The notes: generated from the letters alone by a model not told the origin. DNA of 64,000 nucleotides from UBA2256 sp964531105 (GCA_964531105.1 CAZHFN010000002.1:48565-112564); one strand, 5' to 3'. Counted from the stretch's first letter, positions 33,573 through 42,833 are shown. Made by a program: numbers and translations.

Positions 33573-35354
33573 ATGGAAAAGAAAATGACTTCCATAACTG
33601 TGGATGGCGTAAAGGTTGAGGTGGACCCCGATCTGAATTTGGTAGAAGCCTGTGCCAAGGCAGGCGCCAATATACCTACACTCTGCTTTATGAAGGATAT
33701 TTCATCCAATGCATCCTGCGGTGTCTGTGTAGTGGAAGTGGAGGGAGCCAAGGCACTAGTGCGATCCTGTGTGCAAAAACCCATGGAGGGCATGAAAATA
33801 CGAACCGCCAGCCCCAAGGTGATGAGCGCCAGGAGAACAGCGGTGGAGCTTCTTCTGGCCAATCACCCCGCCGACTGCCTTTCCTGTATTCGTTCGGGCA
33901 CCTGTGAATTGCGGGTTATGGCCGAAACGTTAGGCGTAAGGGCATCCCACTATCCCAAGCTCAAGAAATTCCCCCTTCCAGACACATCCTCCGACGGACT
34001 CGTGCGAGACGATTCCAAGTGCATCCTCTGCGGCCGCTGCGTAGCCGTATGTGCCGAAACACAATCCGTACACGCCATCGCGTTTTCGGGCAGGGGTTCC
34101 AGAACCAGGGTGGCTACCTTCATGGATAGAGGCCTCGCCAACAGCCCTTGCATACAGTGCGGGCAGTGCTCGGTGGTCTGCCCCACCGCGGCTATATCTG
34201 AAAAAGATCAATCCTCAGAGGTCATGGCTGCCCTGGGCGATCCAAGGCTGCATATGGTTATCCAGACCGCTCCCGCCATAAGGGCGTCCTTGGGCGAAGC
34301 CCTGGGAATGCCCGCAGGAACCCTGGTAACTGGCAAAATGGTGGCCGCTCTGAGAAGACTGGGTTTCTCCAAGGTTTTCGATACCCAGTTCACTGCTGAT
34401 CTTACTATTATGGAGGAGGGAACAGAATTCATTAGCAGGGTCCAGAATAATGGGAAAATGCCTATGATCACCTCTTGTTCCCCCGGCTGGATAAATTTTA
34501 TAGAAACATTCTATCCCGAACTCCTGGACCACCTTTCCAGCTGTAAAAGCCCACAGCAGATGTTCGGCGCTGTCGCGAAAACTTTCTATGCCGAAAAAGT
34601 GGGTATCGATCCGGCATCCATGAGGGTAGTATCCATAATGCCCTGCACGGCCAAGAAGGGAGAAGCCAAGCGTAAGGAGATGGATTCTGCCTACCATTGG
34701 TGGGAAGAAAAAGCCCAGAAGGCTGGAAAAACTTACAGCGCAGCTCATTACCAGGATGTGGATTGGGCGCTCACCACCAGGGAACTGGCCAGGATGATCC
34801 GCCAAGCAGCCATAGATATGGCAAGCCTACCCGAAGAAGCCTTCGACAATCCCCTGGGAGAATCCACCGGCGCGGCCACCATATTCGGCACCACAGGCGG
34901 CGTCATGGAAGCCGCACTGCGCACGGTCTATGAAATTCTCGAGGGCAAGCCTCTCCCACACACCGATTTCATGCCCGTACGAGGCTTGCAGGGCATCAAG
35001 ACGGCCGAAGTACCGGTGGCGGGCATGAAGGTAAAGGTAGCCGTAGCTCATGGACTTAAAAATGCCAGAGCCCTTCTGGATGATATAGCCGCTGGCAATA
35101 GCAGTTATCATTTTATCGAAGTAATGGCCTGTCCGGGCGGCTGCATAGGAGGAGGAGGCCAACCTGTGCTGCCCGACATGAGCAAGAAACTAGCCCGCAA
35201 CAAGTCGCTCTATAATGAAGATCTACGCTTGCCCGAGCGGAAGTCACATCAAAACGCCGAGGTTAACGCCCTGTATAAGGAATTTCTGGGCAAACCTGCG
35301 GGACACCTTTCGCATGAACTTCTGCACACCCACTATGGGGCAAGAGTTGTGTAG
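33573..35354 (+). CDS. hydA: [FeFe]-hydrogenase catalytic subunit HydA
   Basis: This 593-residue cytosolic catalytic subunit has an N-terminal 2Fe-2S domain (Cys38, Cys49, Cys52, Cys66), a His-Cys 4Fe-4S site (His98, Cys102, Cys105, Cys111) and a 2[4Fe-4S] ferredoxin domain (Cys150/153/156/160 and Cys193/196/199/203). The H-cluster motifs are L1 TSCSPGW (300-306), L2 MPCTAKKGEAKR (356-367) and L3 MACPGGCIGGGGQ (518-530). A C-terminal small-subunit-like tail ends HTHYGARV. This architecture fits the trimeric NAD-linked group. SD GGGGGAG precedes ATG 33573, 10 bases after the fusion gene. Maturases HydEFG are not in the window. Confidence 0.97.
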   Translation: MEKKMTSITVDGVKVEVDPDLNLVEACAKAGANIPTLCFMKDISSNASCGVCVVEVEGAKALVRSCVQKPMEGMKIRTASPKVMSARRTAVELLLANHPADCLSCIRSGTCELRVMAETLGVRASHYPKLKKFPLPDTSSDGLVRDDSKCILCGRCVAVCAETQSVHAIAFSGRGSRTRVATFMDRGLANSPCIQCGQCSVVCPTAAISEKDQSSEVMAALGDPRLHMVIQTAPAIRASLGEALGMPAGTLVTGKMVAALRRLGFSKVFDTQFTADLTIMEEGTEFISRVQNNGKMPMITSCSPGWINFIETFYPELLDHLSSCKSPQQMFGAVAKTFYAEKVGIDPASMRVVSIMPCTAKKGEAKRKEMDSAYHWWEEKAQKAGKTYSAAHYQDVDWALTTRELARMIRQAAIDMASLPEEAFDNPLGESTGAATIFGTTGGVMEAALRTVYEILEGKPLPHTDFMPVRGLQGIKTAEVPVAGMKVKVAVAHGLKNARALLDDIAAGNSSYHFIEVMACPGGCIGGGGQPVLPDMSKKLARNKSLYNEDLRLPERKSHQNAEVNALYKEFLGKPAGHLSHELLHTHYGARVV

Positions 35355-35382
35355 AGGATTTCCCGTTTAGATGAGGCAGGCT

Positions 35383-35419
35383 TGGCCGGCCGCCTTTGCT
35401 GGACAAAGGCGGCCGGCCA
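35383..35419. other. Perfect 16-bp hairpin between hydA and the HAD gene
   Basis: TGGCCGGCCGCCTTTG (35383-35398) pairs perfectly with 35404-35419 around a five-base loop. No U-tract follows in either direction, so it is not a classical terminator. A role in mRNA stability or processing at the 3' end of the hydrogenase message is possible. Confidence 0.7.
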
Positions 35420-35433
35420 GGCTATATACAAGC

Positions 35434-36132
35434 ATGGCACTACGCGCCCTGGGCTTTGATTTGGATGGCACACTCTACCCAGCCTGGAGAATGTACTCGG
35501 CCTCCGCCTATCTCGCCCTGCACCATGGAGCCTTTCTACGAGCCTTCGGTCAGGCCAGAAAAGCCCTTCGGAAAAGCAATCCTGCCCAACAAAACCCAGG
35601 GAGCATCAGTCAAGAAAGCCTGAAGGAATTCAGGCAGCGCCAGGCTTTCCTTGTCGCCTCTATACTGAATTTAGATTTTGCAACTACGACCTCCCTCATC
35701 GATGAAGTAATCTATGGAAAGGTAGAGCAAAGCTTTTCAAGGATACAGCCTTTCAAGGGACTTGTTCCCTTTCTGGAAAATCTTGGAGCCTCGGGGTTCC
35801 GCCTGGGATTGCTCTCCGACCTACCGCCTAAAAAAAAGCTGACTCTCATGGGACTGGATTCTTACTTCCACTGCGCACTCTGCTCCGAGGATTCCGGAAC
35901 CCTGAAGCCCGACGGGCGGCCATTTCTGGCTCTGGCCGATGCCCTGGGCGAGCAGCCTGAGTCCATTCTCTATGTGGGGAATAAGGAAGCCTACGATGTC
36001 AAAGGAGCCAAGTCGGTGGGTATGAAAACGGCCCTGCTGGGACGCAGTTCCAACTCTGTAGCCGACTTTAGCTTTCGTCGCTGGGAGGAATTAAGTGCCT
36101 GGCTTTTCGAGGGTCCGGGTCACACTCTATAA
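35434..36132 (+). CDS. HAD-superfamily hydrolase
   Basis: This protein has 232 residues from ATG 35434; the frame extends upstream, but that part is encoded by the hairpin and is not credible. Motif I FDLDGTLYP (nucleophile Asp8, acid Asp10) is followed by an alpha-helical cap. Motif II is LLSDLPP, motif III is in LKPDGRPF, and motif IV is YVGNKEAYDVKGAKSVGM. This is subfamily I, typical of phosphoglycolate phosphatase/pyrophosphatase-like enzymes. The substrate is unknown. The C-terminus overlaps the convergent MBL gene by 13 bases. Confidence 0.88.
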   Translation: MALRALGFDLDGTLYPAWRMYSASAYLALHHGAFLRAFGQARKALRKSNPAQQNPGSISQESLKEFRQRQAFLVASILNLDFATTTSLIDEVIYGKVEQSFSRIQPFKGLVPFLENLGASGFRLGLLSDLPPKKKLTLMGLDSYFHCALCSEDSGTLKPDGRPFLALADALGEQPESILYVGNKEAYDVKGAKSVGMKTALLGRSSNSVADFSFRRWEELSAWLFEGPGHTL

Positions 36133-36863
36133 ACCTCACCTGCCCTGGCATATTCCAGACGGCCCTCGGAAACCCTGTTGCCAGCGTAATGGGTGGCTAA
36201 AAGCCTTGTGCTCTCCGGCAACCTAGGCAGAATGTGCTTTTGAATCTCTACTGGACTCATATGGACTCCGCCCGGCTTTTCTCCGCCGCTGTCGCAGAGC
36301 ATCAGCTTGGCTCCCCTCTTAAGCAAGGTTTCAAGACCCATATTCCAGCTCGTATCCGAGGTGGCGATAAAATCCGGTTTCTCTTCCCCTTCCCTGCCCG
36401 CCTGAATGGAATAAGTTTCGGGAGAATGATAGGTTCGCAGAAACTCGAGCCAGAGCCCTCCAGGAATTGCAAAACGCCTGGATTCGCCTATTTCTACGAT
36501 TTCGAGGCAGGATAAAGCCCAGTTTACATAAGGATGATCGGGAGAAATCGCCAATCCCAGAATGCGTTTCATCCACTCCCTTGCTCCCGGCGGAGCCAGT
36601 AGGCGTAGGGGTGGACGCCCATCAGACTGTGTGGAATCCCGGATAAAGAGGTTGAAAAGGAAAAAAGGCAGGCCAAAGCAATGATCGCCGTGGAAGTGGC
36701 TTATAATCAATGTGTCGATATCGGAAAGATCTATGGACGCCCGGGCGAGGGATTGCAGAATGTCAGGCGGCGTCTCTACGAGCACATGTCCGTCTATCAT
36801 GAAGGCATTGTAGGGGCTGCCATCGTTAGAAAACCCCCCAGTCCCTAGAATTCGAAGCTCCAT
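36120..36863 (-). CDS. Metallo-beta-lactamase-fold hydrolase (RNase Z-like)
   Basis: This 247-residue protein has the metal signature HFHGDH at 56-61, preceded by DTLIISH. A further Asp (LMLCDSGG) and a late His (LLATHYAG) complete the two-metal site expected of RNase Z/phnP-like proteins. No exosite arm typical of tRNase Z is evident. It starts MELRILGTGGFSNDG behind AAGGAGG, 15 bases after the dnaE stop on the same strand, so it is probably cotranscribed with dnaE. The substrate is unknown. Confidence 0.87.
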   Translation of the reverse strand: MELRILGTGGFSNDGSPYNAFMIDGHVLVETPPDILQSLARASIDLSDIDTLIISHFHGDHCFGLPFFLFNLFIRDSTQSDGRPPLRLLAPPGAREWMKRILGLAISPDHPYVNWALSCLEIVEIGESRRFAIPGGLWLEFLRTYHSPETYSIQAGREGEEKPDFIATSDTSWNMGLETLLKRGAKLMLCDSGGEKPGGVHMSPVEIQKHILPRLPESTRLLATHYAGNRVSEGRLEYARAGEVYRV

Positions 36864-36878
36864 TTGCCCTTTCCTCCT

Positions 36879-39800
36879 TCAATCCCGCCAGACTTCGCGT
36901 ACCAGCGCATGCTCCTTCAGCAGTTCCAGATCCCTGTCCATGGCAGAGCAGGAAATATGAGCCCCGGCCTGGAGCAGGGCTTCCTGTTTTCCGTCGAGAA
37001 CCGGTATGTGGAAAAAGAGCGTGCACTGGCCATGTAGTGTATAGATCATGTCACGCAGGGATGTGAGATCCTTTTCATCGTATCCACCTGTTCCAAGTGG
37101 CGCTTCCATGCGTATATGAAGTTCTCTATAGGTTTTATCCCTGAGTCCCGCAGGATCCAACAGTTCCTTGACCTGTACACAGGGCTTGCCTCTAGACACA
37201 TCAAAACTGCCCTTGAGGCAATATACCCTGTCCACAGCCAACTGAGGCCGCAGCTGCTCCAGAGTTTCGGGGAAGAGCACTATCTCGATGCTTCCGCCAT
37301 AGTCTTCCAAGACACCAAAGGCCATTTTCTTGCCTGTCTTAGTCAGGACTTCCCTGAATTCAGTGAGCATTGCCACTAGCACATAGTCCCTGTCCTGGCT
37401 GGCCCGCTCGGGATGGGCCAGATCGATGGTGGAGGATCGTTCCCAAAGAGTCTTGTAATCATCCATCGGGTGTCCGGTAAAGTAGAATCCCAGAAGACTC
37501 TTTTCAAAATCCAGCATTTCCTGCCTGCTGTATTCTTCGCAGGATTCCATGATAAAGGGCGGAAATACCGTTTCGTCATCGGCATCGAAAAGACTCTGCT
37601 GCCTGGAGGATTCGTGCTCTCTTTTGGCCAGCACCCAGTCAAGGGATCGCTCCAGATTAAGCATCAGTTCCTTCCGCCTGCAGCTCAGGGAGTCGAAACA
37701 GCCGGCATGGATGAGGGATTCCAGGATTTTCTTGTTGAGACCGGCCCCGGACATCCTGGACAGAAAATCTACAAATCCAGAAAAAGCGCCTGCATTTTTC
37801 CTTTCTTCTACGATCGATTCCGCAATGCCCTCGCCTACGCCCTTAATGCCCAGAAGTCCATAGACAATGTCGGATTTCTCGACGCTGAAATAAGCTTCAG
37901 AATAATTGATATCAGGCGGACGAATCTTCAAGCCCATGGCCCGGGCTTCGCCAATGTACTGGGTCAGCTTGTCGGTATTGGCGATTTCGTTGGTGAGGTT
38001 GGCAGCCATGAACTCCGCAGGGTAATTGGCCTTGAGATAGGCGGTCCGATAGGCCACCACTGAATAGGCGGCGGCGTGGGACTTGTTGAATCCATATCCT
38101 GCGAAGGGAGTGAGAATATCGAAAATTTCCTCAGCCTGGGTGGCGCTGTAACCCCGGGACACAGCGCCCTCTATGAAAGGAGCCCTCTCCTTGGCCAGGA
38201 TTTCATGCTTTTTCTTGCCCATGGCGCGCCGCAGAAGATCGGCCCTTCCAAGGGAGTAGCCAGCCACCTCCCTGGCTACCTGCATGACCTGTTCCTGGTA
38301 CACAATCACCCCGTAGGTGCCCTTGAGATACTTCTCCAGAGAAGGATGGGGGTAACTGATAGGTATCTTGCCATTCTTGGAGTCTACAAATTTATCGATA
38401 AAGTCCATCGGCCCCGGCCTGTACAGGGCATTCAAGGCTATGAGGTCCTCGATGGACTCAGGTCTGGCTCTTTTTAGGATGTTCTGCATGCCCGAAGACT
38501 CGAACTGGAATATGGAGGTGCTCTTGCCCTCTCCCAGCATGCGGAAGGTTTTAGGATCATTGTCGGGGATTTCTTCTTCCCTTATTGTCACATTCCGCTT
38601 TTTCAAGAGATCCAGAGTGTTCTTGATGAGGGTAAGGGTTTTCAAGCCCAGGAAATCCATCTTCACCAGCCCGCAATTTTCCAGGTAATCCATTGTGTAC
38701 TGGGTAGATATCCCTCCGGTTTTGGGATCCTTGTAGAGGGGGACAAAATCCGTAAGCTGGGACTTGCCTATGACGATGCCGGCAGCATGGAGGGAGCTGT
38801 GGCGATGCAGGTTTTCCAGCCTCAAGGCAATCCTGAATAAATCCTTGTATTTTTCTTCTTCCGCTAAAGCCTTAAGACGGCTCTCCATCTCGAAGGCTGT
38901 TTCCAAGGTCATCTTGGGGTCTTCGGGGATGAGCTTGGCAATACCATTGGCTTCTTCGAATGGAATATCCAGGGATCTGGCCACATCCTTGACCACAGCC
39001 TTGGCCTTGAGGGTTCCAAAGGTTATGATCTGCCCTACCCTGTCTTCGCCATACTTTCTGGTTACGTAATCTATGACCTCTCCCCGTCTTTCGAAGCAGA
39101 AATCCACATCGAAGTCGGGCATGGAAATGCGCTCGGGATTGAGAAAGCGCTCGAAGAGGAGGTCGTATTTCAAAGGATCTATATCGGTGATGCGGAGGCT
39201 GTAGGCCACTATCGAGCCTGCCCCAGAACCTCGACCAGGGCCAACGGGAATATCATGCCGCTTGGCCCAGTCTATAAAATCCCAGACTATAAGGAAGTAC
39301 CCCGTAAAACCCATGGAGATTATCACCGAAAGCTCGAATTCAGCCCTTTTTTTTATTTCTTCGTCGGCATTGGGATACCGCTTGGCCAGGCCTTCCATAG
39401 TGATGTGGTGAAGATACTCTTCGGGAGATGAAAAATCCGGTGGTATCTCGTAATCAGGCAGCAAGGGACCCGGAAACTCGATACTCAAATTGACCATCTC
39501 ATTGATCTTGAGGGTATTGGCTAGAGCCTCCGGCTGTTCCGAAAAGAGGGAAGCCATTTCATCGGGAGTCTTGAGGTAAAAATGATCGTTGGGAAAACGC
39601 ATCCTTCCGGGATCATTCCTTTTTCGGTTTGTCCCAACGCAGAGAAGGATATCCTGGGCGACTGCATCTTCCTTGTAGATGTAGTGCAGATCATTGGTGG
39701 CAATAAGAGGTATTCCATGGCGGCGAGACATGGCCACCAGTTCACGGTTAACCAATCGTTGCTCTTCCAGACCGTGGTCTTGGAGTTCCAGGTAGAAGTG

Positions 39801-40310
39801 ATCAGCCCCGAAAAGCTCTTTATATTCCAGAGCCTTGGCATCGGCGGCCTCTCTTTTTCCCGCCAGGATAAGGGAAGGGATTTCGCCGGCTATGCAGGCA
39901 GTGGAAGCTATCAATCCTTTCGAGTACTGCCTTAATAACTCCCCGTCTATCCTTGGCTTATAATAAAAGCCCTCGGTATACGAACTGCTGGAAAGCTTTA
40001 TGAGGTTCCGGTAGCCCTCCTGGTTTTCAGCCAGCAATATAAAATGCCAATATTTATTTCCACTCTCCGTGCCGGTCTTATCCCTACGCGAGCCTCCGGC
40101 CATATAGAATTCGCAGCCTATGATAGGTTTTATTCCCTCATCCCTGCATGCCTTATAAAAACTCAAGGCTCCGAAGAGGTTGCCGTGATCGGTGATCGCT
40201 AAGCCCGGCATGCCGTAGCGCTTGGCGGTAGCGGCCAGTTCCTTTATGGGAGCGGCACCGTCTAAAAGGGAGTAATCGCTGTGGTTGTGAAGGTGTACGA
40301 ATTCCGCCAT
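36879..40310 (-). CDS. dnaE: DNA polymerase III alpha subunit
   Basis: This 1143-residue replicative polymerase is taken from ATG 40310 (MAEFVHLHNHSDYSLLDG); upstream in-frame codons fall in the promoter region and the divergent gene. The PHP domain (1-280) keeps HNHSDYS and ITDHGN. The catalytic carboxylates are in PDFDVDFCFERR. The GPGRGSGAGS loop, a helix-hairpin-helix (GIKGVGEGIAESI) and a C-terminal OB fold (YVLVAMLTEFREVLTKTGKKM) follow. The length is normal for DnaE1. No SD precedes the ATG, and an extended -10 box (TGGTATACT) lies six bases upstream, implying a leaderless message. Confidence 0.96.
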   Translation of the reverse strand: MAEFVHLHNHSDYSLLDGAAPIKELAATAKRYGMPGLAITDHGNLFGALSFYKACRDEGIKPIIGCEFYMAGGSRRDKTGTESGNKYWHFILLAENQEGYRNLIKLSSSSYTEGFYYKPRIDGELLRQYSKGLIASTACIAGEIPSLILAGKREAADAKALEYKELFGADHFYLELQDHGLEEQRLVNRELVAMSRRHGIPLIATNDLHYIYKEDAVAQDILLCVGTNRKRNDPGRMRFPNDHFYLKTPDEMASLFSEQPEALANTLKINEMVNLSIEFPGPLLPDYEIPPDFSSPEEYLHHITMEGLAKRYPNADEEIKKRAEFELSVIISMGFTGYFLIVWDFIDWAKRHDIPVGPGRGSGAGSIVAYSLRITDIDPLKYDLLFERFLNPERISMPDFDVDFCFERRGEVIDYVTRKYGEDRVGQIITFGTLKAKAVVKDVARSLDIPFEEANGIAKLIPEDPKMTLETAFEMESRLKALAEEEKYKDLFRIALRLENLHRHSSLHAAGIVIGKSQLTDFVPLYKDPKTGGISTQYTMDYLENCGLVKMDFLGLKTLTLIKNTLDLLKKRNVTIREEEIPDNDPKTFRMLGEGKSTSIFQFESSGMQNILKRARPESIEDLIALNALYRPGPMDFIDKFVDSKNGKIPISYPHPSLEKYLKGTYGVIVYQEQVMQVAREVAGYSLGRADLLRRAMGKKKHEILAKERAPFIEGAVSRGYSATQAEEIFDILTPFAGYGFNKSHAAAYSVVAYRTAYLKANYPAEFMAANLTNEIANTDKLTQYIGEARAMGLKIRPPDINYSEAYFSVEKSDIVYGLLGIKGVGEGIAESIVEERKNAGAFSGFVDFLSRMSGAGLNKKILESLIHAGCFDSLSCRRKELMLNLERSLDWVLAKREHESSRQQSLFDADDETVFPPFIMESCEEYSRQEMLDFEKSLLGFYFTGHPMDDYKTLWERSSTIDLAHPERASQDRDYVLVAMLTEFREVLTKTGKKMAFGVLEDYGGSIEIVLFPETLEQLRPQLAVDRVYCLKGSFDVSRGKPCVQVKELLDPAGLRDKTYRELHIRMEAPLGTGGYDEKDLTSLRDMIYTLHGQCTLFFHIPVLDGKQEALLQAGAHISCSAMDRDLELLKEHALVREVWRD

Positions 40311-40316
40311 TGGTAA

Positions 40317-40325
40317 AGTATACCA
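40317..40325 (-). promoter_or_regulatory. Extended -10 promoter of dnaE (probable leaderless start)
   Basis: On the minus strand TGG-TATACT occupies 40325-40317, six bases before the dnaE ATG. No good -35 box is visible, as is common for extended -10 promoters. Confidence 0.5.
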
Positions 40326-40329
40326 GATG

Positions 40330-40358
40330 TTGACCCCGCTTTCATCCTCCCCCATACT
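40330..40358 (+). promoter_or_regulatory. Promoter of the M20 peptidase gene
   Basis: TTGACC (40330-40335), 17-base spacer, CATACT (40353-40358), 25 bases before ATG 40384. It lies back to back with the dnaE promoter, with only four bases between elements. Confidence 0.5.
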
Positions 40359-40383
40359 CTTGAATAAAGGATCTAAGACATAC

Positions 40384-41736
40384 ATGAAGCCCGCAGCCGC
40401 CCTTGGATTTCCGGAATTGTCATCTAAACTCGCCGCCATGGTCAGATTTCAGACTGTCTCTTCCTACCTGCCGGAGGAGGAAAACAATGAGGCCTTTTCA
40501 GGTCTCGTGGAAGAACTGCATCGCCTTTTCCCTGGGCTGCATGCCAGTCTCAGGCTTGAAAAGCCCTCGGAAAGAGCCCTTCTCTATACATGGCAGGGCA
40601 GCGACCCCAGCCTCAAACCGGCTATTTTCTGTGCACACTACGATGTAGTGCCTCCAGGAAACTCCGAAGCCTGGACCCATGGGGCCTTTTCTGGCCAAAT
40701 CGTGGATGGAGAACTTTGGGGAAGGGGTACTCAGGATATCAAGGTATTGATGGCTTCCATCATGGAAGCTGTGGAAAAGCTCCTTGCCCAGGGTTTCCAG
40801 CCCCGCAGGACTGTGCTCCTAGCCTTTGGCGGAGACGAGGAAGTGGGAGGCTTCAGGGGGGCTTCAGCCATCGCTGCCCATTTGGCTTCCAAGAGCGTTG
40901 AAGCCTCTTTCCTCCTGGACGAGGGCGGGCCTATATCCCTGGGCATGCTTTCCTTTGCCCAGCAACCTCTGGCCCTCGTGGGCCTAGCCGAAAAGGGCTA
41001 TGCCGACCTTCTCCTGACTACCCGGGGCAAGGGCGGCCATGCTTCCATGCCTCCTAGGGATAACGCGACAGTCCAGCTGGCCAGAGCAATAGTGGCCATA
41101 GAAAAGAATCCTTCCCCAGCCAGGCTCACCTCAACCTTGCGATCATTTCTTAAAAGACTGTCCACGGTATCCGATCAACCCTATCGTCTTTTTTTCAAAC
41201 TGGCAGGGATAACTGGACCTGCGATCAAGCTGGCATTCTCGTCCAAACCCACCACCAATGCCCTGATCCGCAGCACAATAGCCTGTACCATGCTGCAAGG
41301 CAGCCCCAAGGAAAATGTGCTGGCAGATTTGGCAGAGGCCACTCTCAATGTGAGAATTTTGCCAGGGGAAAGCTCTTCGGAACTTATGTCACGGCTTAAT
41401 ACCCTTGTCGCTCCCTATGGTGCCCAGGTAAAAGCCAAGCACGAGGGGCAGGTGGTCGAACCGTCCAGAGAATCCTCCACCGAGCATGAGGGCTGGGCTC
41501 TCATAGAGCAGGCCCTCGGAAAATCCCATCCTGAAGCCATCTGCCTGCCCTTTCTCTTCAGCGCCGCAACGGACACCAAGCATTACAGAAACCTGGTGGA
41601 AGCTATCTATCGCTTTTCCGCCCTGCCCCAGACCCAGGCGGACCTCGCCCGGATCCACGCGGCCAACGAAAGGGTAAAGGTAAAGGATCTGGAACGCTGC
41701 GCCGAATTCTATCACAAGCTCATAACCTCGCTTTAG
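40384..41736 (+). CDS. M20-family metallopeptidase (carboxypeptidase S/PM20D-like)
   Basis: This protein has 450 residues from ATG 40384. The dinuclear zinc site of M20 enzymes is recognisable: His in CAHYDVVPP, bridging Asp in LWGRGTQDIK, the catalytic and ligand Glu pair in FGGDEEVGG, Asp/Glu in LLDEGGP and a terminal His in ATDTKHYRN. The dimerisation lid (about 205-340) contains GKGGHASMPP. The long form with GAFSGQIVDGELWGRG resembles carboxypeptidase S and PM20D1. It is cytosolic (no signal peptide) and probably acts in peptide or N-acyl amino acid turnover. Confidence 0.9.
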   Translation: MKPAAALGFPELSSKLAAMVRFQTVSSYLPEEENNEAFSGLVEELHRLFPGLHASLRLEKPSERALLYTWQGSDPSLKPAIFCAHYDVVPPGNSEAWTHGAFSGQIVDGELWGRGTQDIKVLMASIMEAVEKLLAQGFQPRRTVLLAFGGDEEVGGFRGASAIAAHLASKSVEASFLLDEGGPISLGMLSFAQQPLALVGLAEKGYADLLLTTRGKGGHASMPPRDNATVQLARAIVAIEKNPSPARLTSTLRSFLKRLSTVSDQPYRLFFKLAGITGPAIKLAFSSKPTTNALIRSTIACTMLQGSPKENVLADLAEATLNVRILPGESSSELMSRLNTLVAPYGAQVKAKHEGQVVEPSRESSTEHEGWALIEQALGKSHPEAICLPFLFSAATDTKHYRNLVEAIYRFSALPQTQADLARIHAANERVKVKDLERCAEFYHKLITSL

Positions 41737-41872
41737 GTAAGGGCGGGAGCTTTGGTCTTGCGGGAGCCCTGGTTTTGAATGTCATGCGATTGGTAGAGAC
41801 TTTACGAGAATAAAAACAGGCATGTGCAATTCGTATCTTGCCCCCGGCCGCATCATATATTAAATTTTCCCA

Positions 41873-42430
41873 ATGAAAAGAACACTACTCATCGGTATTC
41901 TCATGGTTTTTGTTGTGATCTCGGCCGCCTTCGGCGTCGATGTGGACGGCAAGATTGCCCAGGGAGAATATGCAAGGGAGGAAAGCTTCGATAAGGGAAG
42001 CTTCAGGCTTCTCTGGAGAATTGTGGGCGATACGGCCTACATGGCCATCGAAGCCACAGCCAAAGGCTGGGTGTCAGTGGGTTTCGAACCCACCCGAGTC
42101 ATGGCCAATTCCGACATGATCTTCGGTTTTGTAGAGGCTTCAGGCGCCGTCAGGGCAGTGGATGCCTGGTCCACAGGCCTCTTCGGACCCCATCCCCCCG
42201 ATGCCGACCAGGGAGGGAGCGATTCTATTCTGGCCTTTGCCGGTTCCCGCTCGGGTGATAAGGTAGTCTTCGAGTTCTCCCGTCTTTTGGACACAAAGGA
42301 TAAATTCGATAAAGTTATACCCTCATCGGGATCTTTCAAAATCATATGGGCTCATTCCCAGAGCATGGGATTCACCGCCAAACACAATAAGGCCGGCAGC
42401 GCGACCCTGAGTATGGGGGGCTCGGAGTGA
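41873..42430 (+). CDS. Exported DOMON-domain protein
   Basis: This 185-residue protein has a signal peptide (MKRTLLIGILMVFVVISAAFG) followed by one DOMON domain (about 22-170). The domain pattern is DGKIAQGEYA, LLWRIVGDTAYMAIEATAKGWVSVGF, DMIFGFVEASGAV and the late KIIWAHSQS with a His in the heme-ligand region. DOMON domains bind heme b or sugars and often pass electrons to membrane cytochromes. The coupled downstream gene (GTGA overlap) encodes a cytochrome b561-like protein, so a periplasmic heme/redox role is likely. Confidence 0.85.
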   Translation: MKRTLLIGILMVFVVISAAFGVDVDGKIAQGEYAREESFDKGSFRLLWRIVGDTAYMAIEATAKGWVSVGFEPTRVMANSDMIFGFVEASGAVRAVDAWSTGLFGPHPPDADQGGSDSILAFAGSRSGDKVVFEFSRLLDTKDKFDKVIPSSGSFKIIWAHSQSMGFTAKHNKAGSATLSMGGSE

Positions 42431-42831
42431 GCCTCATTTACCTTCATCTGGGTCTCATGAGCGCCGCGGCGCTGACAATGATTACCGCAGCAGCCATAGC
42501 CCGGTTTTTCAAGAAAAAAAAGTGGTGGCTAAAAGCCCACAGGGCGCTCAACATCATAGCTGTAATTCTCGCCCTCGGCGGGCTGATTGCCGCGGCGGTT
42601 TCGGTCCAGACATCGGGAGGTCCCCATTTTAGGGTCAGGCATGCATTCTACGGGCTGGCCGCAATTCTCTTCCTGTTGGCATCCCCAGCCCTGGGTTTTG
42701 CCATATTCAAGACCAAGGATAAGACAAAAATTGCCGGCCTAAAAAAGATACACCGCTGGATGGGGAGGATAACCATACTGCTCATGCTGGGAGCTGCATT
42801 GGCTGGATTTGCGCTTATAGGTCTCTTTTAA
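42427..42831 (+). CDS. Four-helix cytochrome b561-like membrane protein
   Basis: This 134-residue protein starts at GTG 42427, overlapping the DOMON gene stop. It has four TM helices: about 5-27, 40-60, 72-94 and 112-133. Histidines lie at or near helix ends: His7 (YLHLG), His38 (KAHRA), His67/His72 (PHFRVRHAF) and His109 (KKIHRW). The spacing and four-helix core match the minimal cytochrome b561 electron-transfer unit binding two hemes b. Together with the DOMON protein it would form a trans-membrane electron carrier. Heme binding is inferred. It converges on livF two bases away. Confidence 0.8.
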   Translation: MSLIYLHLGLMSAAALTMITAAAIARFFKKKKWWLKAHRALNIIAVILALGGLIAAAVSVQTSGGPHFRVRHAFYGLAAILFLLASPALGFAIFKTKDKTKIAGLKKIHRWMGRITILLMLGAALAGFALIGLF

Positions 42832-42833
42832 TT

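Noticed and set aside
42075..42100. tRNA T-loop-like GGGTTTCGAACCC
   Set aside because: It lies inside the DOMON coding frame and no acceptor or anticodon arm can be built around it.
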